A stretch of 64,000 nucleotides of DNA from Sphingomonas faeni (GTDB taxonomy: Bacteria > Pseudomonadota > Alphaproteobacteria > Sphingomonadales > Sphingomonadaceae): positions 1,348,501 to 1,412,500 of the forward strand of contig NZ_JAUSZF010000001.1 in NCBI RefSeq assembly GCF_030817315.1, given 5' to 3'. The notes below the pieces were generated by a model. It saw only the letters and a list, made by a program, of their open reading frames with translations, ran no database searches and was not told where the DNA came from. Below are positions 1-7,303 of this stretch, piece by piece; positions within the stretch are counted from its first letter, which is position 1, and each line of letters begins with the position of its first letter. Made by a program: the position numbers and the translations under genes.

Positions 1-2
1 CG

Positions 3-1484
3 GTCGACGCAGGGGTCGCGACGTTGATGAGCGCGTTCAACGACATCGACGGCGTTCCTTCCAGCGGGAATCACTGGCTGATGACCGATCTGCTGCGCGG
101 CGAATGGCGGTTCCGCGGGATGGTGGTCGGCGACTATACCGCGGACGAGGAACTGATCGCGCATGGCTATGCCAAGGACGGTCGCGACGCCGCGAAGAAG
201 GCGTTCATGGCGGGCATGGACATGGCCATGCAGTCGAACCTGTTCAATCTGTGGCTGCCCGACCTCGTCGAGAAGGGCGAGGTCCCGCTCGCCCGGCTCG
301 ATGAAGGCGTCCGCCGCGTGCTGCATCTGAAGGACGCGATCGGGCTGTTCGACAACCCCTATCGCTCGATCAGCCAGAAGGCCGAGCGCACCAGCGTCTC
401 GACACCCGCGATGCTGAAGCTCAGCCGCGAGGCCGGGGCGCGTTCGATCGTGCTGCTAAAGAACGATGGCAACCTGTTGCCGTTGAAGAAGAACCCCGGC
501 CGGATCGCGCTGATCGGGCCATTCGCGGAGGACCGCAAGAACGTCGTCGGCACCTGGGCGTTCATGGCCGACGAGAAGCTCAACGTCTCGATCGCGCAAG
601 GCCTGCGCGCGCGTGGGCTGACCGTCACGACGGCGCCGGGGTCGGAGATCGAAGCCCCCCTGCCCGGCGGGATCGCCGCCGCCGTGGCCGCTGCGCAAAG
701 CGCGGACATCGTCCTGCTCGCGGTCGGCGAATCGCAACTCATGTCGGGCGAGGCGCAGTCCCGCAGCGAGATCACCATCCCCGCCCCGCAGATGGCGCTT
801 GCCGAGGCCGTCGCGGCAACGGGCAAACCGGTCGTCGTCCTGCTCCGCCACGGCCGCGCGCTGGCGCTCCACGGCGCGGTCAAGGATGCACCCGCGATCG
901 TCGCGACGTGGTTCCTCGGGTCCGAAAGCGGCAACGCGATCGCCGACGTCCTGTTCGGCGACGTCAATCCGTCCGCCAAGCTGTCCGCCAGTTTCCCCAA
1001 CGAAAGCGGCCAGGAACCCTATTTCTACAACCACAAGAACACCGGCCGCCCGGCACCGGATACGGGCAGCCAGGAATACAAGTCGCGCTACCGCGAGACC
1101 AAGAACGAGGCGCTCTACCCGTTCGGTCACGGCCTGAGCTATACCAGTTTCGCGGTTTCCAACGTCGTCGTGCCGGCGCGGATGACCGACACGCTCGCCG
1201 TCACCGCCACCGTCACCAACACCGGTGCGCGAGCCGGCGACGAAGTGGTCCAACTCTACATCCACGACCGCGTCGCCAGCCGGACCCGCCCGGTCCGCGA
1301 CCTCAAGGGCTTCGCGCGCGTCTCGCTGGCGCCTGGCGCATCGAAGCGCGTGACGTTGACCCTGAAGCGCGAAGACCTCCGCTTCTGGGGCGACGGCGAT
1401 TGGGTCGTAGAGCCGGGAATGTTCGATGTCTGGATCGCGACCAGTTCGATCGACGGCGATAAACAAAGCTTCGAACTGGTCTGA
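3..1484 (+). CDS. bglX: GH3 beta-glucosidase, 5' end outside window
   Basis: This is the C-terminal part of a family-3 glycoside hydrolase, which removes terminal beta-linked glucose (or xylose) from oligosaccharides, usually in the periplasm. The reading frame is open from the window edge, so the gene starts upstream. The motif VVGDYTAD near visible residue 43 matches the GH3 nucleophile region (Asp). The middle part (LLKNDGNLLPL, IALIGPFA, LVAVGE-like segment, FGDVNPSAKLSASFP) is the GH3 C-terminal alpha/beta domain, and the last 100 residues (VTNTGARAGDEVVQLY) are a fibronectin-III-like domain. The signal peptide cannot be seen. The gene ends convergently with modC, with a short palindrome between the two stops. 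Family is clear; substrate is not, and the BglX name is by similarity. Confidence 0.88.
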   Translation, partial: VDAGVATLMSAFNDIDGVPSSGNHWLMTDLLRGEWRFRGMVVGDYTADEELIAHGYAKDGRDAAKKAFMAGMDMAMQSNLFNLWLPDLVEKGEVPLARLDEGVRRVLHLKDAIGLFDNPYRSISQKAERTSVSTPAMLKLSREAGARSIVLLKNDGNLLPLKKNPGRIALIGPFAEDRKNVVGTWAFMADEKLNVSIAQGLRARGLTVTTAPGSEIEAPLPGGIAAAVAAAQSADIVLLAVGESQLMSGEAQSRSEITIPAPQMALAEAVAATGKPVVVLLRHGRALALHGAVKDAPAIVATWFLGSESGNAIADVLFGDVNPSAKLSASFPNESGQEPYFYNHKNTGRPAPDTGSQEYKSRYRETKNEALYPFGHGLSYTSFAVSNVVVPARMTDTLAVTATVTNTGARAGDEVVQLYIHDRVASRTRPVRDLKGFARVSLAPGASKRVTLTLKREDLRFWGDGDWVVEPGMFDVWIATSSIDGDKQSFELV

Positions 1485-1496
1485 CGCCTGTCTTGC

Positions 1497-1534
1497 CGCG
1501 AAGGCGGGAACCCAGTCTGGGTCCCGTCTTCGCG
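1497..1534. repeat. Short intergenic palindrome (GCGAAGGCGGG family)
   Basis: The arms CGCGAAGGCGGGAACCCAG and CTGGGTCCCGTCTTCGCG pair almost perfectly. It lies between the convergent bglX and modC stop codons and looks like a degenerate copy of the elements at 54041 and 58290. It could act as a bidirectional terminator, but it has no U-tract. Confidence 0.7.
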
Positions 1535-1545
1535 AGCAGACACCG

Positions 1546-2145
1546 CTACATCCGCACGACCCGGTTTCCGATCCGCTCGGCCTCCTCGGGGTCGTGCGTG
1601 ACCATCAGGATCGGCAGGCGCATGACGTCGCGGACATGCTCGATCGCCAGCATGATCTCTTCGCGCCGCGCGCGATCGAGCGATGACAATGGCTCGTCGA
1701 GAAGCAGGAAGCGCGGCCGGCTGAGCAGTGCACGGCCGATCGCCACCCGCTGCGCCTCGCCGCCCGACAGCGTACGGGGCCAGCGCTCGAGCAGATGGCT
1801 GATGCCGAGAAAGCCGATGATGTCCTCAAACCGTTCCGGCTCGCCGCGGACGCCGTAGAGCAGGTTTGCGCGGACGCGCATGTGCGGAAACAGCCGCGCC
1901 TCCTGAAACACATAGCCGGCGCGACGGCGTTCGGGAGGAACGTCGATCCCGTCGCCGAACAGGGTCTCGCCGTCGATCGCGATCCGCCCGCGATCGGGCC
2001 GCAACAGCCCGGCGACCATGTTTAGGACGCTCGACTTGCCCACCCCCGATGGACCGAACAGCACGGTCGCGCCTTCGCCCGCGTCAAGCGTCAGCGATAC
2101 CCGTACGTCGCCGAGCCGCTTCTCGATATCGATCTCAAAGGACAT
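1546..2145 (-). CDS. modC: Molybdate ABC transporter ATPase, short form
   Basis: This is the ATP-hydrolysing subunit that drives molybdate import with ModA and ModB. Visible motifs are Walker A GPSGVGKSS (about residues 31-39), the signature LSGGEAQRVAIGRALL, and Walker B FLLLDEPLSSLD followed by the switch His in MVTHDPEEAERI. At 199 residues it has only the nucleotide-binding domain. The C-terminal TOBE/Mop molybdate-binding domain of typical ModC (about 350 residues) is absent. Its start overlaps the end of modB by 11 bp, so the two are probably translationally coupled. Assignment to molybdate rather than another oxyanion rests on the neighbouring modA and modB. Confidence 0.88.
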   Translation of the reverse strand: MSFEIDIEKRLGDVRVSLTLDAGEGATVLFGPSGVGKSSVLNMVAGLLRPDRGRIAIDGETLFGDGIDVPPERRRAGYVFQEARLFPHMRVRANLLYGVRGEPERFEDIIGFLGISHLLERWPRTLSGGEAQRVAIGRALLSRPRFLLLDEPLSSLDRARREEIMLAIEHVRDVMRLPILMVTHDPEEAERIGNRVVRM

Positions 2146-2824
2146 GGAGCCCCCGTCCAGCGCGCCGCGTGAGCAGTTCCGACGCGATCAGAGCAATCAG
2201 CGACAAGCCGACGGATACACACGACAATCGCCAGACCAGCGCGTCTGCCCCGGGCTGTTGCAAGGCCGAGTAGATCGCCAGCGGCAAAGTCTGCGTCTCA
2301 CCGGGCACGTTGGAGACGAACGTGATCGTCGCGCCGAACTCACCGATCGACCGCGCGAAGCCGAGGACCGCGCCCGCCAGCACGCCGGGAATGCTGAGCG
2401 GCAGCGTCAGCGTCCAGAACACGCGCCACGGCCCTGCTCCCAACGTCCGTGCGGCGTTCTCCAATCGCCTGTCGACCGCCTCGATCGAAATCCGCATCGC
2501 CCGCACCATCAGCGGCAACGCCATCACGCCCGCCGCGATCGCCGCGCCGGTCCAGCGGAACAAGACGGTGATCCCGAACCAGTCCTGCAACCAGCCGCCG
2601 ACCGGGCCGTTCGGCCCGAAGGCGAGCAGCAACAACCATCCGGTCACCACCGGCGGCACCACCAGCGGCAGATGGATCGCCGCATCGACGATCACCTTGC
2701 CGGGAAACCGGACGCGCGCGAGCAGCCAGGCCAGCGCGAAAGCGACCGGCAGGGTCACCAGCATCGCCACCCCGCCGACCTTCAGCGACAGCGCGACGAT
2801 CTCCCATTCGGCCGCGTCGAGCAT
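2135..2824 (-). CDS. modB: Molybdate ABC transporter permease
   Basis: The gene encodes a 229-residue inner-membrane permease with about five hydrophobic segments, the usual size for ModB. The cytoplasmic EAA-type loop, which contacts the ATPase, reads ARTLGAGPWRVFWTLTLPLS at about residues 147-166. The ATG immediately follows the TAG of modA with no spacer, and the 3' end overlaps modC. This gives a compact modA-modB-modC operon read leftward. Confidence 0.92.
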   Translation of the reverse strand: MLDAAEWEIVALSLKVGGVAMLVTLPVAFALAWLLARVRFPGKVIVDAAIHLPLVVPPVVTGWLLLLAFGPNGPVGGWLQDWFGITVLFRWTGAAIAAGVMALPLMVRAMRISIEAVDRRLENAARTLGAGPWRVFWTLTLPLSIPGVLAGAVLGFARSIGEFGATITFVSNVPGETQTLPLAIYSALQQPGADALVWRLSCVSVGLSLIALIASELLTRRAGRGLHVL

Positions 2825-3577
2825 CTAGCGCGCGGAGAATCCGTAGCGCACGAAGATCGCCTTACCCGCGCGTGAGACAAGGTAGCGCCGGAACGCTTCG
2901 GCCTCGGGGTTGGCCGATGTCTTCAGCCGCGCGATCGGATAGGTGATCGCCGGGTGCGTGTTTTCGGGAAAAACGCCTGCGATCCGTACCTTGGCGGACG
3001 CCTTTGCATCGGTTGCGTAGACGATCCCGAGCGGCGCCGCGCCGCGCTCGACCAGTGCCAGCGTCGCGCGGACATTCTCCGCACGCACCACCTTGCGCGA
3101 CACCCGCGCCCAGACCCCAAGCTTTTTCAGCGACGCCTGGCCGTATTTTCCCGCCGGCACTGCGGTATCCGCCATCGCGAGCGGCCCTGCTGTCAGCACG
3201 CGCGCGAGAGCAGCGGGCGGTCGTACCGGAATGCGGATCTTGCTGCCGGCGGGCGCGGCGACCACCAGGCGATTGCCGAGGAACGTCACGCGGGTCGAAG
3301 CGACGATCAGGTTCTTGGCGGCCAGTTCGTTCATCCAACCCTCGTCGGCGGACACGAACAGGTCGGCCGGTGCGCCGGATTCCACCTGCCGCGCAAGCGC
3401 CGACGAGGCAGCAAACGAGACGATCGGTTTGACATGCCCCTTTTTCGCCCAAGCATCGGCAGCTGCGGTGAGCGACTCCTGTAACGATGCCGCAGCGAGC
3501 ACCAGCGGCGCGCGCTGCGCGTGTGCGCCGCCCGGCAAGGCCAGCGGCACGATCAGCGCCAACGTCAGATACCGCAT
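2825..3577 (-). CDS. modA: Molybdate-binding periplasmic protein
   Basis: This is the substrate-binding protein of the molybdate transporter, 250 residues, with an N-terminal signal peptide of about 20 residues ending in GGAHA. The mature part has the ModA pattern: VLAAASLQESL near the N-terminus, SSALARQVESGAPADLFVS, and a central YGQASLKKLG helix. It is the first gene of the operon. A region rich in TA steps lies about 30 bp upstream and may hold a regulator site. A tungstate preference cannot be excluded from sequence. Confidence 0.92.
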   Translation of the reverse strand: MRYLTLALIVPLALPGGAHAQRAPLVLAAASLQESLTAAADAWAKKGHVKPIVSFAASSALARQVESGAPADLFVSADEGWMNELAAKNLIVASTRVTFLGNRLVVAAPAGSKIRIPVRPPAALARVLTAGPLAMADTAVPAGKYGQASLKKLGVWARVSRKVVRAENVRATLALVERGAAPLGIVYATDAKASAKVRIAGVFPENTHPAITYPIARLKTSANPEAEAFRRYLVSRAGKAIFVRYGFSAR

Positions 3578-3608
3578 TCGATTACCTCTCGGAGCCAGAT
3601 CGAGCGGA

Positions 3609-3617
3609 TATATAGCG
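3609..3617 (-). promoter_or_regulatory. Possible ModE-type half site upstream of modA
   Basis: On the minus strand the sequence reads CGCTATATA about 30 bp before the modA start. This equals one half of the ModE operator (CGnTATATA, gap, inverted copy) known from other proteobacteria. A clear second half is not seen, so this is a weak call. Confidence 0.25.
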
Positions 3618-3690
3618 GCCCGTCATAATGCCACAGGAAACCGATAATGCCGCGCTCCGCCGTCATCCTGAGAAGACTAGGCGGAGACCG

Positions 3691-6600
3691 CTAATTCGCC
3701 GTCACTCGCCCGGTCCGCGCGAGCTTTCCCCAGCCAACCAGCGGACCGCGCAAGGCCTGCGCGATCGCCTTCAGCACGACGTAATACATCACCTGCCGAT
3801 ACCCGATCCGCTGCGGAATCAGCAGCCATAGCAATCTCCAACGTTCCCTGCGCTCCAAGGCGAACGCGATCGTCGCTGCCAGCAGGTCGATCGCAGTAAA
3901 GATCAGCCAGTAGGCCAGCATCGTATAGACGTCGTGGCTCGTCTGCTCCCAGCCATGGGCCTGCACCGCGAGATAGGTCGAGGCGAAGCTGACCAGCAGC
4001 GCGAGATCGATGATCGGCGAGATGGAGGCCAGCACGATCTGGAACACGATCGCCTGTGGCAACCCGACCCAGCCAAGCCCGCGCGGATGCGACCGGCCGA
4101 TCGCCGAGCGGTGCTTGTAGAGGCACTGCAACGTCCCGAACGCCCAGCGGAACCGCTGTTTGGCGAGCGCGCGCATGGTCTCCGGCGCCTCGGTCCAGGC
4201 GATCGCGAACTGGTCGTACTGAACGGTCCAGCCATGCCGCTGGATCGCAATCGTCAGATCCTGATCCTCAGCGAGCGTATCATCGGGATAGCCGCCGACG
4301 CTGCGGATAGCCTCCAGCCGCCACGCACCTACGGCGCCCGGCACGACCGTCATTGCGTTCAGCCGTGCGAGCGCACGCCGTTCGAGGTTCTGCGCGGTGA
4401 TGTATTCCAGCGCCTGCCACTTGGTGATCAAATTGACGCGATTGCCGACCTTGGCATTGCCTGCGACCGCGCCCAGCTTCGGATCGTCGAACCAGCGTGC
4501 GAGGCGCGCGATCGTCATCGGCTCGAACTGCGTATCGGCATCGAGCGCGATCACGATCTCGCCCCGCGCCAGTTCCAGCCCGCGATTGAGCGCGCGTGCC
4601 TTGCCGCCGTTCTCCAGCGTCAGCAGGCGGACGCGGTCGTCACCTTCGAACGCCTCGGACACGACGCGACTGGTGCCGTCGCTGGAACCGTCGTCGATCA
4701 CGATCACCTCGATCGCAACCTCGGCGGAGGCGAGCACGCCTTGTACGGCACGGATGATCACGCGCTCCTCGTTGAACGCCGGGATCATCACCGTGACGAA
4801 CCGAGACGGATCGATTGCCGGGAACACCGTCTTCAGTTCGCGCCGTGCCTGGATCAGCGCCAGGGCAGACAATGCCAGTGCGCGGATAATCCCGATCGTG
4901 ATCGCAATGCCGAAGATCCAGCGGAGCGCGACGACGATGCCGCCGAGCGTGCTGAACAGCGCGAGATCCGCAACCGCCGCGACCCGGTCGCTCGACGAGA
5001 TCACCGGCATCGCTGCATTGCGCGACAAGCCCGCGAGCGTCGATACGGGGACGAAGCTGTAGCCCATCGCGCGCAATCGCTCGATGATGATCGGTAGAGC
5101 TGCAACGGTTTGAGCGCGATTGCCGCCGGCGTCATGGAGCAGGATCACGTTGCCGCTACGCTCCGGGTTACCCGCCTCGACGCCGGCGATCGTGCGGTCG
5201 ATGATCGCCTGCACGCCCGGCCGCTTCCAGTCGTCGGGATCGACGTGGAGGCCGACCGAGATGTAGCCGCGCTGCTGCGCTTCGAGCGCCGGGACGATCT
5301 CGTCCGCGGTACTCGGCTCGGCATCGCCGAAATACGGCGCGCGGAACAGCCGCAGCGAGCGCCCTGTGAACGCTTGGAACAACCGCTGTGTCGCGTTGAG
5401 TTCGTACTTCACCTGCCGCGCCGACACGTTGGCGAGATTGGGATGCGTGTAGGTGTGGCTGCCGATCTCATGCCCCTCGGCGACCATTCGTTCGAGCAAC
5501 GGCCGCTCGGTCAGCGCATTCTCGCCGATCACGAAGAACGTCGCCGGCGCGTGCGCGCGCTTGAGGATGTCGAGGATCTGCGGCGTCCATTCGGGATCGG
5601 GACCATCATCGAAGGTCAGCGCGAGCTGTTTCGCGCGATAACCGGTGCGAACCACGACATAGGGCGATGGCATCCGCTTGAAGTTGACGTCCGCGATCGT
5701 GCCGTCCTTCGCCGGCACAGCGTCGCGGATGCCAGTGACCGGCTCGGCGGCGATCTTCAAGATCTCGCCGCTGCCTTCGATATCGGCGTTGGTGCCGGCC
5801 GGCATTTTGTCGATAGAGTCGGGGATCGGCAGCTTGCGGTGATCTCGGCCCCAGATCGACCAGAGCCCCGGATCTTCAGACCCCAAACGCCAAAGCGCGA
5901 CGCTCCCCAGTCCTGCCTTTTGCAGGAATGCGATCTGGTTGTACGCCGACGCCGCATCGAGCAGCCAGACCTGATGCTGCACACCGCCTTCCGAATAGGC
6001 AAAGCTGCTGTTTCCGCTGGTCTTGTCGAAGGTCGGCATCGTCCCCGAATCTGCCGCGTTCTGCCAGGCCTCCTCGACATCGAGCGCCTCCCCGTTGCCG
6101 CTCTCCGCACCGGCATGCCAGTCGTAAGCGTAGGAGCCGATCGCGACGACCAGCTTGGCGGGTGGAATACCGCGTGCTGCGTCGGCGACCGTACGCGCGA
6201 ACCAGCGCTGCGAGGCGATCGGGCCGGGTGCGCCGCTCGTCTCGTGCTCGTCATACGCCATCAGGAAGATCTTGTCGGTCACCTTGGCATAGGCGGGCAG
6301 GTTCCAGTCCGGGTTGGCGACCGGCGCCGCAATCGCAACGACCCAGCCGTGCGGGGCAAACCGCGCGCGTGTCTCGGCGAGGAACGCGCGGTAGTTGGGT
6401 TGCGCGGACGCGGGCAGGTCCTCGAAATCGTAGAACACGCCGCCGGCATGGTTCGCGCTGAGAAACGGTACGAGCTTATCAAGGAAGGCAGCACGCGCCT
6501 TCGGATCGGCAACCAGCGCGGCGCTGCCAGCACCATCCCAGTCCCCGTCAACCGCGTTCTGCACCATCGGCAGGATCACCGGGCGGTGCACCGCCTTGTT

Positions 6601-7059
6601 CAGGATATCGCGCCCGGCCTGGTCGCGGAACACGGTAATCTTGTGATCCTTGCCGGTGATCGAGACCCAGCCGGGGATCAGCCAGTCGAGCTGTTCGACG
6701 TGCCGCGCGAGACTGGCCGTGCTCGCCTCGTCCCACGGCGCGTGGAAGGCGATCGCGAGCGGCGGGTTCGCGCCGTTACCAACACCAGACTTGGCCGCGC
6801 TCGTTCCGAACAGTTGCTTGGCGTAATAGTTGAGATCGCGACGGGTCTCCCGAAGAAGACCGCCACGGGGCGCGGGCAGCTTGTGGAGCGCGGGATGCTC
6901 GGGTTCGATCGGCAGCAACGGCGCAGTCGGTACAGCACCGATCGAGACGGCGAATACCGCGATCGCCAGTAACAGCAGTGCGACGAACGCAGCAACGCCG
7001 AAGGTGAACCGCCGACGCCGACGGCCGCTTGCATCATAGAATACAGGATTGTGCGACAT
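3691..7059 (-). CDS. GH18-like / polysaccharide deacetylase / GT2 fusion protein
   Basis: A single 1122-residue protein carries three carbohydrate domains. After a membrane anchor (about residues 19-42), a GH18-like barrel spans about 90-420, with GVFYDFEDL near 207 in the place of the catalytic DxxDxDxE. A NodB-type deacetylase follows: TFDDGPD near 483, SHTYTHP near 535, RAPYFGD, and ILLHDAGG, so all metal and catalytic motifs look intact. Membrane helices at about 690-735 lead to a family-2 glycosyltransferase with PAFNEE near 758, DAD near 840, AEDQD near 931 and QRFRW near 968, then C-terminal helices. This set of motifs is typical of processive hyaluronan/chitin/PNAG-type synthases. I infer a self-contained machine that makes, de-N-acetylates and possibly trims an amino-sugar polymer. 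The polymer is not known. Confidence 0.85.
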   Translation of the reverse strand: MSHNPVFYDASGRRRRRFTFGVAAFVALLLLAIAVFAVSIGAVPTAPLLPIEPEHPALHKLPAPRGGLLRETRRDLNYYAKQLFGTSAAKSGVGNGANPPLAIAFHAPWDEASTASLARHVEQLDWLIPGWVSITGKDHKITVFRDQAGRDILNKAVHRPVILPMVQNAVDGDWDGAGSAALVADPKARAAFLDKLVPFLSANHAGGVFYDFEDLPASAQPNYRAFLAETRARFAPHGWVVAIAAPVANPDWNLPAYAKVTDKIFLMAYDEHETSGAPGPIASQRWFARTVADAARGIPPAKLVVAIGSYAYDWHAGAESGNGEALDVEEAWQNAADSGTMPTFDKTSGNSSFAYSEGGVQHQVWLLDAASAYNQIAFLQKAGLGSVALWRLGSEDPGLWSIWGRDHRKLPIPDSIDKMPAGTNADIEGSGEILKIAAEPVTGIRDAVPAKDGTIADVNFKRMPSPYVVVRTGYRAKQLALTFDDGPDPEWTPQILDILKRAHAPATFFVIGENALTERPLLERMVAEGHEIGSHTYTHPNLANVSARQVKYELNATQRLFQAFTGRSLRLFRAPYFGDAEPSTADEIVPALEAQQRGYISVGLHVDPDDWKRPGVQAIIDRTIAGVEAGNPERSGNVILLHDAGGNRAQTVAALPIIIERLRAMGYSFVPVSTLAGLSRNAAMPVISSSDRVAAVADLALFSTLGGIVVALRWIFGIAITIGIIRALALSALALIQARRELKTVFPAIDPSRFVTVMIPAFNEERVIIRAVQGVLASAEVAIEVIVIDDGSSDGTSRVVSEAFEGDDRVRLLTLENGGKARALNRGLELARGEIVIALDADTQFEPMTIARLARWFDDPKLGAVAGNAKVGNRVNLITKWQALEYITAQNLERRALARLNAMTVVPGAVGAWRLEAIRSVGGYPDDTLAEDQDLTIAIQRHGWTVQYDQFAIAWTEAPETMRALAKQRFRWAFGTLQCLYKHRSAIGRSHPRGLGWVGLPQAIVFQIVLASISPIIDLALLVSFASTYLAVQAHGWEQTSHDVYTMLAYWLIFTAIDLLAATIAFALERRERWRLLWLLIPQRIGYRQVMYYVVLKAIAQALRGPLVGWGKLARTGRVTAN

Positions 7060-7188
7060 GAGTTAAGTATCAACCGGCGAAGGAAAAACGGCAAATTGCC
7101 ATTTCAGGCGGCTACAGCGCGTGTCACGCGGACGCTTCTGACAAATGCGTCACGCGTGCGTTAGAAACAATCTGAGAATTCTCTTCAT

Positions 7189-7297
7189 CCCCTCCCGCAA
7201 GCGGGAGGGGACCGAGGGGTGGGCGCCCGGCCAGCACGCGTGCTGCGCCTAGTGACAGCGCGATCCCACCCCCACCCCCCGCTCGTGGGAGGGGGGA
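7189..7297. repeat. Two-hairpin GC-rich intergenic element
   Basis: The left arm CCCCTCCCGCAAGCGGGAGG is itself a near-perfect hairpin. A right arm of C- and G-runs (7267-7297, with the loop GCTCGT) forms a second hairpin. The core CCGCAAGCGG is shared with the element at 19151. It lies just behind the stop of the TonB receptor (minus strand) and upstream of the fusion gene, so it probably ends the receptor transcript. Confidence 0.6.
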
Positions 7298-7303
7298 AGA
7301 AAA

